The notes below the pieces were generated by a model. That model had not been told where the DNA came from. It saw only the letters and a program-made list of their open reading frames with translations, and searched no databases. This document shows positions 27,737 to 35,017 of a stretch of 64,000 bases of DNA, in pieces; the stretch's first letter is position 1, and each line of letters begins with the position of its first letter. The translations under genes were made by a program, and so were the position numbers. The stretch comes from Planctomycetales bacterium (GTDB taxonomy: Bacteria; Planctomycetota; Planctomycetia; Planctomycetales; Planctomycetaceae). The DNA lies in the NCBI GenBank assembly GCA_028285345.1, contig JANQPT010000014.1, positions 1 through 64,000 on the forward strand. The letters run 5' to 3'.

Positions 27737-27870
27737 GTTGGCACCCGCGACTCTGGGGAAACTCGCCACTCTAATTCCCGCTAAATTGTGAACCGTGCGG
27801 AAAAACCCGGAAAACGGCTTTAACCTTTTCGCGATTGAAACGTCTTTCCTAGTAGAATAGCGGACTGAAA

Positions 27871-28428
27871 TTGCGGAAAGTCAGTCAAGGCGCGATTCCG
27901 AGGATTCGCCGGGCGCTGCGGAGCGAGCTCTCACTGGTGAGCGACGACCTGATCGAACATGTTCCACGGGTGTATCGCTTCACATTGCGGCTCACCGGCG
28001 ATCCGCACCGTGCCGACGACCTGACACAGGAGACATTTCTACGTGCGTGGAAGAAACGCCACACGCTCAACGAAAAACGTGCGGTTCTGGGTTGGCTGTT
28101 TCGCATCGCCGCCAATTTGTGGCGGGATGAATTGCGGCGGCAACCGGCACCTGCGCACAGTTTGGAAGGCGATACGCCTCAGATCAGCGCCCCACCCGGA
28201 CAAGATCTGGAACACCGCGAAGAACGATCGCGCATTCTGCGATGGCTCGATTCCCTGCCGCCGCGGCAGCGCGAAGTACTCTACTTGAGAGCGGTCGAGG
28301 ATTTCTCATTGGATGAGATTTGCGACGTGTTGCAGATCAGCAAAGGCGCAGCAAAGACGAATTTGAGTTTGGCCCGCAAGGCCATGCGCGAGAACTTTCA
28401 ATTGACGACTCGTGAGACGGACAGATGA
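27871..28428 (+). CDS. ECF-type sigma factor paired with an anti-sigma
   Basis: A sigma factor of up to 185 residues with regions 2 and 4 only. Region 2 includes RADDLTQETFLRAWKKR. Region 4 includes SLPPRQREVLYLRAVEDFSLDEICDVLQISKGAAKT with its helix-turn-helix. The listed start is TTG; a GTG at 27937 (giving VSDDLIEHVP) is also likely and fits the family's usual length better. The stop overlaps the ATG of the anti-sigma gene by four bases, the normal arrangement for a sigma factor and its inhibitor. It should direct its own operon and unknown targets. Confidence 0.9.
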   Translation: MRKVSQGAIPRIRRALRSELSLVSDDLIEHVPRVYRFTLRLTGDPHRADDLTQETFLRAWKKRHTLNEKRAVLGWLFRIAANLWRDELRRQPAPAHSLEGDTPQISAPPGQDLEHREERSRILRWLDSLPPRQREVLYLRAVEDFSLDEICDVLQISKGAAKTNLSLARKAMRENFQLTTRETDR

Positions 28429-28925
28429 GCAGCGCGGACTGCACGTGGATCGACGACTATTTGGCCGGCGATTTGCCGGTCGATTGGAATCCGCTGTTTG
28501 AACAACACCTGCTGCAATGCGCAAGTTGCCGCGAGGAGGTGGAAGCTTGGAACACGCTGCGAGGCATGCTGGCCCAGGCCGCCGAGGAATTAGAGCAACC
28601 TCCGGAAGCACTATCTCAGCGGATTGCTGAGTCACTCAAACGACAACCGCAACCTCCGGCGGAGCAGCCGCGCGCTCGCCTGCTCCCGGCCGCGGCCGCA
28701 GTTTGTCTACTGGTCGGAGCTTTGTTGTATGCGATCCCGCAGCAAGACGAACTGCCGTTGCGTCCGGGTGAGCAATCGATCGCGCAGAAGGTCGCACCGA
28801 AGCCGGACGTGACCGTTGCGCTGCCGGATGATCTGATCGGCGTGCCGGTCGACGTTGGCGATCCCGACGTGACCGTCGTCTGGATGTATCCCACCTTTCA
28901 ACCCGAGAAACGTGAAGCCCCTTAG
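28425..28925 (+). CDS. Anti-sigma factor with zinc-finger-type N-terminus
   Basis: A 166-residue membrane protein that should hold the sigma factor encoded just upstream. The N-terminus has the ZAS-type motif as HLLQCASCREEVEAW (HxxxCxxC). A membrane segment follows (AAAAVCLLVGALLYAI). The C-terminal part of about 60 residues faces outside and ends in a proline-rich tail. The four-base ATGA overlap with the sigma gene indicates coupled translation and 1:1 production. The signal that releases the sigma factor is unknown; the exported protein encoded next could be part of it. Confidence 0.85.
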   Translation: MSSADCTWIDDYLAGDLPVDWNPLFEQHLLQCASCREEVEAWNTLRGMLAQAAEELEQPPEALSQRIAESLKRQPQPPAEQPRARLLPAAAAVCLLVGALLYAIPQQDELPLRPGEQSIAQKVAPKPDVTVALPDDLIGVPVDVGDPDVTVVWMYPTFQPEKREAP

Positions 28926-28982
28926 TTGTTCCGTCCATTCCCTTTCAAGGACTTCTCCTGTTTAACTGATAAGGATAAGTAG

Positions 28983-30152
28983 GTGACCGATATGAAGCGC
29001 TGCAATTTACGAAAACCAATTCTGATGTGCTTAACACTGCTGTTGGGATCGACATTGCTGGCGAATCTCGCGGCGGCCAGGGAGATGGTCATCAATCTAC
29101 GAGCGCCACGGTCTGCGGAATATGCAAAGCGAATCATTGAGATTGTCGGCGGCGAATTGTCGGCGGGTTGCGTGATCGAAGCGAAAGCAAAAAAACAATT
29201 GACTTTGAGGGGCGATCAGGAATGGATCAATTTCGCTTCGACCATGGTGCCGCTTTTGGAAGCAGAATATGAACTCGCAGAGCGGAAGAGACTCTTCCGG
29301 TCAGCCGAAGTGCTGAAGATCTACAAACTGCAACATGCCCAAGCCCATCAGATCGCAGAGGTTCTCCTCGAAGTCTATCGGGATTTGATTCAGGGAAAAC
29401 TGCTGAAGATTTCGGCGGATCAACGTGTGAACTCGCTGATTATCAGCGGTGATCCGGAAACGCTCCCGGCTGTTGAGGCACTCATCAAGGAATTGGATGG
29501 CGCTCAGAGAAAAGACCAAGAGAAAACGGTGACCTATGTCGAATTGAAAGCACTTCGTCCAGAGATCGCGGTCAATCTGCATCCGTCGCCGTCGCTGGAT
29601 TTGACCGTGCAGATTCTTGGGAGAGATATGGTCGTCGTACGCGGGCCTAAAGATCGCGTCGCACAGTACACCAGAGAGCTTAAAGATTTGGATCGGGCCC
29701 ATTCGAAGCCGTCGTACGACGTGACGATTCGCGTCGTCTGGCTCGTCTCCGCCGATCTGTTAGCAGGGGATCATGTTGCCATTCCCGCGGATTTGAAAGA
29801 GGCGGTGAACAAACTCTCGGACAAGCTCGACCTGGGACAGCTTCAGTCCGCGGGCCAATTCATGATCACACATCGGAATTCCAAAGGTTCCCGTTTTGAG
29901 GGCAGCGGGACGGCGAAGTTTGAAGGCGGCTGTGAGATCAAAATTGGAGGGAACGTCCAGTTGGTCGAAAAGCAGCTCGCCAAGCTATTCATTGAAGCCA
30001 GTGCCAAGAGTGGCAAACGGACGATCTGCGAAATGTCGTCTACAATCTCTGCGCCGGTCGGGCACCCGGTCATCTTGGGTATGACCCCCATCGATTCACA
30101 GCCGTCGCTGTTTGTCGTTCAAGTCATGGAAGCCACACCGGCCAAGGACTGA
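28983..30152 (+). CDS. Exported secretin-domain-like protein
   Basis: A 389-residue exported protein. A signal peptide is visible (ILMCLTLLLGSTLLANLAAA). Around residues 100-165 there is a secretin short-domain (NolW/N1-like) pattern: YKLQHAQAHQIAEVLLEVY, then DQRVNSLIISGDPETLPAVE and an IKELD end. No beta-barrel secretin domain follows, so it is not a full secretin. The remaining part matches no known fold by eye. GTG at 28983 or ATG at 28992 are both possible. It lies 57 bp after the anti-sigma gene on the same strand and may belong to that regulon. Confidence 0.65.
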   Translation: MTDMKRCNLRKPILMCLTLLLGSTLLANLAAAREMVINLRAPRSAEYAKRIIEIVGGELSAGCVIEAKAKKQLTLRGDQEWINFASTMVPLLEAEYELAERKRLFRSAEVLKIYKLQHAQAHQIAEVLLEVYRDLIQGKLLKISADQRVNSLIISGDPETLPAVEALIKELDGAQRKDQEKTVTYVELKALRPEIAVNLHPSPSLDLTVQILGRDMVVVRGPKDRVAQYTRELKDLDRAHSKPSYDVTIRVVWLVSADLLAGDHVAIPADLKEAVNKLSDKLDLGQLQSAGQFMITHRNSKGSRFEGSGTAKFEGGCEIKIGGNVQLVEKQLAKLFIEASAKSGKRTICEMSSTISAPVGHPVILGMTPIDSQPSLFVVQVMEATPAKD

Positions 30153-30180
30153 CTCTCTATTGTTCCTGGTTGTTCCTGTT

Positions 30181-30322
30181 TCCCAAACTCCAGTTTGGGA
30201 ACCAAGTTTCCCGAAGCTCTGCTTCGCTTGTTTGGCTTTAACCAGTCCACTGGGAGGCCGCCAGCCATCGAGCGGCGAAGCACAGCTTCGCGAAGATGCG
30301 TTCCCAAGCAGAGCTTGGGAAC
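30181..30322. repeat. Four-hairpin palindromic repeat element, copy C (inverted)
   Basis: It contains CCCAAACTCCAGTTTGGG, CGAAGCTCTGCTTCG, GCGAAGCACAGCTTCGC and GTTCCCAAGCAGAGCTTGGGAAC in this order. This is the reverse order of copy A, so the copy is inverted. It lies between convergent genes. Confidence 0.75.
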
Positions 30323-30334
30323 GAGACTGGGGGC

Positions 30335-30994
30335 TCATTTCTTCTTGCGGCGGCTGCGGCGCTTGCGTTCCAGCCGCACGCGGCAGCCGACGGCAACTGT
30401 TTCTTCCGTCGCCGGCTTCTCGCCGGCCAGCACTGCTTTGACCGCCGCCTCGACGTATTTCTGCTTCACCTTGCTTGCGTCGGTCGAATCGTCCATCGCT
30501 CCCATGTAGACGATCTTGCGTTGCTTGTTGAGCACGAAGAACTCCGGCGTCCACAGCGCGCCGTAGTCCCGCGCGATCTGCTGGCTCTCATCGAACAAAT
30601 AGGGGAACGGAAACTCTTTCTTCTTTGCCCGCTCCTTCATCTTCGGCAGCAGATCCTCCTTGACCTTGTTGACGTTGATCGCCACCACCGCCGTCTTGGA
30701 TTTCTCGCCCGCATACTTCTTGGTAAAGGCGATCAGGCGATCTTCATACTCAACGGCATACGGGCAACTGTTGCACGTGAAGACGATCACGACCGCCTCC
30801 TTCTCCTTGAGGTCCGCCAATGAGTGCTTCTTCCCATCGACGCCCGGCAGGTCTTTCCAAGCTGGCGCGTCGTCGCCGATGTTGCGGTCGGGATTAAACT
30901 TCCCCGCCGGCGCTTCAGTCGTGCTGCCGATCAGGATCAGGCCGACCGTCAGGATAACGGAACAGTTTGCCGTTTTTCGTTTGCAGAGATTCAT
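30335..30994 (-). CDS. Exported redoxin (thioredoxin-fold) protein
   Basis: A 219-residue thioredoxin-fold protein of the AhpC/TSA-redoxin type. The N-terminus is a signal peptide (CSVILTVGLILIGSTTEAPA). The active-site region is VVIVFTCNSCPYAVEYEDR, with a CxxC-P motif characteristic of the planctomycete redoxin group. It therefore should be redox active, probably in the periplasm. The C-terminus is strongly basic (RKRRSRRKKK), which is unusual. It may serve disulfide or peroxide reduction; partners are not in the window. Confidence 0.85.
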   Translation of the reverse strand: MNLCKRKTANCSVILTVGLILIGSTTEAPAGKFNPDRNIGDDAPAWKDLPGVDGKKHSLADLKEKEAVVIVFTCNSCPYAVEYEDRLIAFTKKYAGEKSKTAVVAINVNKVKEDLLPKMKERAKKKEFPFPYLFDESQQIARDYGALWTPEFFVLNKQRKIVYMGAMDDSTDASKVKQKYVEAAVKAVLAGEKPATEETVAVGCRVRLERKRRSRRKKK

Positions 30995-31098
30995 CGTTGA
31001 AGAATGCTTCCTTCGTTAGGGACGTGGCAGTCATCGAGCACGAAATTGCGAAAAGGGAAAGACGAACACGTCTTTCCGAAGCGCCGAGACACAAGGCG

Positions 31099-32427
31099 TT
31101 ATAACAACTCCCGGATTGGTTTCCCCGTCCCGGCGATGCTCACCGGGCGGCCCGAGGCATCCTGGAAATGCGTGTCCAGCGGAATGCCCATCGCCCGGTA
31201 GATTGTGGCCAGCACGTCGAGTGGAATCACTTGCCGGTTGAGCACGCCGCCGCCATGTTTTTCACTCGCGCCGACGACATGGCCGCCCTTGAGTCCGCCG
31301 CCGCCCAGCAACACGGTAAAACAGTTCGACCAGTGGTCGCGTCCCGCGTGGCCGTTGATTAGCGGCGTGCGGCCGAATTCGCCGGCGCAGTAGATCAGCA
31401 CGTCGTCCAGCATGCCCCGCTCGTCCAGGTCCTGGACCAGAGTGCCGATGGCACGGTCCAGCGGCGGCAGATGCTCCTCCAGCCCCGGTTCGATGTTGTC
31501 GTGATGATCCCAGTAACCGGTGTTAATCGTGACACAGCGGCTGCCCGCTTCCACGAGCCGCCTCGCCAGCAGCGCGCTTTGGCCGTACTGATGCCGCCCA
31601 TAGCGTTCGCGGAGTTCGGCCGGTTCGCTGCCGATGTCGAACGCCTTGCGGACCTCTTCCCCCGAAACCATCTCGAGCGCCTGCGACTTGAAAGTGTCCA
31701 GCCCCTCCAACACACCGGAACTGTCAATATCCCGCCGTAACGTGTCGAACGTCTTGAGCAGTTTCTTGCGATTGGCGACGCTGTCGAGTTTCAGTCCCTC
31801 CGGCGGCGCCAAGTTGGGAACCTTGAAATCCTTGGCATTCGGATCGGCGCCGACCTCAAACGGGTTGTACGCTTTGCCCAGATAGACCGCTCCCTGGTAG
31901 CCGAACGCTTCGGATTTGGGAACGGTGACATAGGTCGGCAGTTGCGGCGTCCGCGACGGGCACGTTCGCGCGATCACCGAACCGAACGAGGGATGCTTCG
32001 CCGCGTTGCGGGCGAGTGTCGGTCCGAAATAGCCCGTCTGCATCCAATGCGCCGAGGGGGCATGGATGCCGTTTTCGTGATGCACCGAACGGACGAGCGA
32101 CAACCGGTCCATCACCTTGGCATGTTCGGGAAACCGTTCGCAGACGTTGATTCCCGGCGCAGTCGTCGAGATCGGCATGTACATGCCGCGATATTCGGCC
32201 GGTGCGTCCGGCTTCATATCATACGTGTCCTGCTGGCTCATCCCGCCGTGCGTCCAGAACACGATCAATGACTTGCCGCCGGTCTTTCGACTTTGCGGCG
32301 ACGCCTCCGCACGGGCGCGAAACAGATCCGTCAAACCGAGCCCCAACAGCGGTGCGCCGATTTGCAGAAACGTGCGGCGGCGAATGCCGTCGCAGCATCG
32401 ATACGGTGTTCCGAACACTTTCAGCAT
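31099..32427 (-). CDS. DUF1501 domain protein (sulfatase-like fold)
   Basis: A 442-residue DUF1501 protein. It starts with a twin-Arg-like region (IRRRTFLQIGAPLLGLGL), so it is probably exported by Tat. Typical stretches are SLIVFWTHGGMSQQDTYDMK, VRSVHHENGIHAPSAHWMQ, AGEFGRTPLINGHAGRDHW and DVLATIYRAMGIPLD. The family has an alkaline-phosphatase-like fold and is very abundant in planctomycetes; its activity is not known for sure. It lies upstream-adjacent to the DUF1549/1553 gene on the same strand, with a TIR element between them. Confidence 0.93.
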   Translation of the reverse strand: MLKVFGTPYRCCDGIRRRTFLQIGAPLLGLGLTDLFRARAEASPQSRKTGGKSLIVFWTHGGMSQQDTYDMKPDAPAEYRGMYMPISTTAPGINVCERFPEHAKVMDRLSLVRSVHHENGIHAPSAHWMQTGYFGPTLARNAAKHPSFGSVIARTCPSRTPQLPTYVTVPKSEAFGYQGAVYLGKAYNPFEVGADPNAKDFKVPNLAPPEGLKLDSVANRKKLLKTFDTLRRDIDSSGVLEGLDTFKSQALEMVSGEEVRKAFDIGSEPAELRERYGRHQYGQSALLARRLVEAGSRCVTINTGYWDHHDNIEPGLEEHLPPLDRAIGTLVQDLDERGMLDDVLIYCAGEFGRTPLINGHAGRDHWSNCFTVLLGGGGLKGGHVVGASEKHGGGVLNRQVIPLDVLATIYRAMGIPLDTHFQDASGRPVSIAGTGKPIRELL

Positions 32428-32447
32428 CGTGACGAAGCCTCAATACT

Positions 32448-32594
32448 GTAGGGTCCGCTGTGCGGACCGTGACGATCAACTCCAACAATCCATGGGTGGC
32501 CCCGATTGAAAATCGGGGTGCCACAGGCACAAGAGGCTACAATAATTTGAAATTCGTGCTGTTATCTTTCTGCGGTCCGCACAGCGGACCCTAC
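32448..32594. repeat. 147-bp element with perfect 22-bp terminal inverted repeats
   Basis: The ends at 32448-32469 and 32573-32594 are perfect inverted copies of 22 bp. Each end is also a hairpin (GGTCCGC/GCGGACC). An internal palindrome GCCCCGATTGAAAATCGGGG sits near the middle. There is no coding capacity, so it resembles a MITE. It separates the DUF1501 and DUF1549 genes. Confidence 0.85.
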
Positions 32595-32597
32595 GAT

Positions 32598-34826
32598 CTA
32601 ATGGTTGAACATAAACTCACCCGTCGCCAGCAGCGACCACATCAATGATCGGTACGCCTCTGCACGGTCCGATTCGGATTCCAGAAACTCGACGGCGATT
32701 TTCAACTCCTCATCTCGCGGCGAACGTGCGAAAGTTTTGAGGAACATTTCCCGTACATGGTCCACATGCACTCCGTCGCTGTTTGCCAATTTGGCAATGT
32801 ATCCCGTTTCAGCGGTCAATTTCCGTTGAATCTCGGCTGAGTTAACGATCTCGAGTGCCTGCGCCAGCGCCGGTTCGTCGGAACGTTCGCATTCGCAGGA
32901 AGACGTTCGCGCCGGACGGCCGAAGACGTCCAGGAAGTTGAGCGGCACGTTTTCATCCGGCAGGTCCATCGCCCGTGTGCCGGCGGGGAACTTGCCGGGA
33001 CCGCCCGAAAACTCGGTGGGCACTTCCAATACTTGGCTAATGCCGTCCAGCAGGACCTCTGCCGTGAGCCGCCTGGGATAGTAGCGGGCGAAGTTTTGGT
33101 GATCTTGTTGGTTCCCCGGCAGCGGCGTTGAACTGAGCCGATACGCCCGCGACCCGGTGATCGTGCGGATCAAATGCTTCACGTCGTATCCGCTGTTGAT
33201 AAAGTCTTGCGCCAGCATGTCGAGCAGCGCCGGATTGCTGGGCGGATTGGTGCTGCGGGCGTCGTCAATCGGATGAATGATCCCCCGCCCCATAAAGTGG
33301 CCCCACAGCCGGTTGGCCATTGTGCGGGCGAAGAAGGGGTTGTCTGTCGCCGTCATCCACGTGGCCAAACCGCGGCGGGGATCGTCGAACGCGGAATTGG
33401 CAAAGACCGGCCCGCCCAGTGCGCGGGGCTGCATCACCTCATCGCTACGGGGGTGCCGCACTTCGCCTTTGTGTTTGACGTAGATGATCTCGTTGGTGGG
33501 GACCTCCGCGTCGGCAAATCCGCGCTTGCGGCCGATCCGCGCAAAGACCGCCGCCAATCCATAATAGTCGGCCTGGCTCCAACGCTCGGCGGGATGGTGA
33601 TGGCACTCCGCACATTGGATTCGCACTCCCAAGAACGCCTGCGCGATCGATTCGACGTAATCCTGCGGAGTCCGGACCGAGCGGTACCAAATCGTGGGTG
33701 GATTCTTCTGTTGGCTGCCGGTTGCGGTCAAAATCTCGGCGACGAAACGGTCGTACGGTTTGTTCTCGGCGATCGAATCGCGAATCCAGGCGGAGAAGAG
33801 CGCCGTCCCTGCCCGCTGTTTGCTCGTGGAATAGCCGCGGCCCCGATTCTTGAGGATCGCCGCCCATTTAAGAGCGAAGTGCGTGGCATATTCCGGTCGT
33901 TCCAACAAACGGTCAATCAGCCGCGCGCGTTTGTCCGGGCGCTCGTCCGCCAGAAACTCCGTGACCTCTTGCGGCGTGGGCAGCGTGCCGCAAATGTCGA
34001 TTGTCGCCCGGCGAATGAATTCCGCGTCGCCCGCCGGCAGCGAAGGTTCGATTCCCAAACGCTCCCACTGTTGCCAGAGCAGCCGGTCGATCTCGGAAAG
34101 ATCCGCCTTCGGTTGGCTCGTCGCCGCTCCTTCCGTCCGCCGAAATGGCACTGTGCCTTCGAAGACGCCGATCTGTTCGCCAAACCGGACCATCACGGCG
34201 AACAATCCGCCGGCAGATTGCGTGCGAACGAGCCCCGCTTCGTCGACGTCAGCGATCTCCGGATTGTTCGTTTCGTAGACTGCGCGGCGGGTGACGTCGC
34301 GCGTGGTGCCGTCCGAGAGATGGGCCACGACCGACAATTGCCGCTGCGAATTTGGTGTGAGCACGTCGCGGCCGGGCGTGATTTCGAGTCGTGCCAACTC
34401 CGGCCCGTCGCTGCGCGGTCCCGGCGCTCCGGCGGCGATCCATTGGCGTAGTACTCGATAGTCCTCGGAGTCGGTCGCAAAACGCCGCCCGCCGCCATGC
34501 GGAACTTCGCCGGTCGCCTTGCGGAGCAGCAGGCTCAATCCGGGGGCTCCCGTCACGACCCGCCGGCTGCGCCCTTCCTGCACCATCGCCGCGTGATCCT
34601 TGTCGCCATGAAAGCCCAGCAGCGACAACTTGAACCCATTCTGCCCCGTCGACTTGCCATGACACCCGCCGCTGTTACAGCCGCGCTTCGTCAGCACCGG
34701 AATCACGTCATGCCGAAAGTCCGGCACGAACTGCTGCGGCTCGTCGCCATGTGCGCAATGTGCCAGCACGACGACTAAGAGCACCGGGAGCAGGTATCGC
34801 GAGAATCGGCGTCTGTTGAATTGCAT
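32598..34826 (-). CDS. DUF1549/DUF1553 protein with cytochrome-like N-terminus
   Basis: A 742-residue exported protein of the planctomycete type. After a hydrophobic N-terminus (LLPVLLVVVLAHCAHG) there is a cytochrome-c-like region with GCNSGGCHGKSTGQ, a CX4CH heme-binding motif seen in the family. Next come an Ig-like BIG2 segment (NSQRQLSVVAHLSDGTTRDV), the DUF1549 domain (about 250-450) and the DUF1553 domain (NPFFARTMANRLWGHFMG). The start at 34826 is chosen over upstream ones because the signal follows directly. It pairs with the DUF1501 gene, the usual partner. Confidence 0.9.
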   Translation of the reverse strand: MQFNRRRFSRYLLPVLLVVVLAHCAHGDEPQQFVPDFRHDVIPVLTKRGCNSGGCHGKSTGQNGFKLSLLGFHGDKDHAAMVQEGRSRRVVTGAPGLSLLLRKATGEVPHGGGRRFATDSEDYRVLRQWIAAGAPGPRSDGPELARLEITPGRDVLTPNSQRQLSVVAHLSDGTTRDVTRRAVYETNNPEIADVDEAGLVRTQSAGGLFAVMVRFGEQIGVFEGTVPFRRTEGAATSQPKADLSEIDRLLWQQWERLGIEPSLPAGDAEFIRRATIDICGTLPTPQEVTEFLADERPDKRARLIDRLLERPEYATHFALKWAAILKNRGRGYSTSKQRAGTALFSAWIRDSIAENKPYDRFVAEILTATGSQQKNPPTIWYRSVRTPQDYVESIAQAFLGVRIQCAECHHHPAERWSQADYYGLAAVFARIGRKRGFADAEVPTNEIIYVKHKGEVRHPRSDEVMQPRALGGPVFANSAFDDPRRGLATWMTATDNPFFARTMANRLWGHFMGRGIIHPIDDARSTNPPSNPALLDMLAQDFINSGYDVKHLIRTITGSRAYRLSSTPLPGNQQDHQNFARYYPRRLTAEVLLDGISQVLEVPTEFSGGPGKFPAGTRAMDLPDENVPLNFLDVFGRPARTSSCECERSDEPALAQALEIVNSAEIQRKLTAETGYIAKLANSDGVHVDHVREMFLKTFARSPRDEELKIAVEFLESESDRAEAYRSLMWSLLATGEFMFNH

Positions 34827-34873
34827 CGATAACATGGCCAAGCGATGACGATATATTTGCAACCTTGTTATTA

Positions 34874-35010
34874 AACCACGGAGACACGAAGGCACGGAGA
34901 ATGAAAAGTAAATTTCAAATCCGTTAGATCACCAATTGCGAGTGTTCACCAAAGTGAAAAACCGCTGATTGGACCTTTTTTTGACTCCGTGTCTCTGTGT
35001 CTCCGTGGTT
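34874..35010. repeat. 137-bp element with 26-bp imperfect terminal inverted repeats
   Basis: The ends start AACCACGGAGACAC and end in the inverted form GTGTCTCCGTGGTT; the 26-bp arms (34874-34899 and 34985-35010) differ at about four positions. It lies between the DUF1549 gene and the pre-peptidase gene. Its end sequence resembles a dispersed repeat seen in several bacterial groups. Confidence 0.75.
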
Positions 35011-35017
35011 TTGAATT

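Noticed and set aside
33174..34451. Long open frame of 425 codons on the plus strand
   Set aside because: It lies antisense to the well-supported DUF1549/DUF1553 gene, is very rich in Arg and Gly and shows no recognisable domain.
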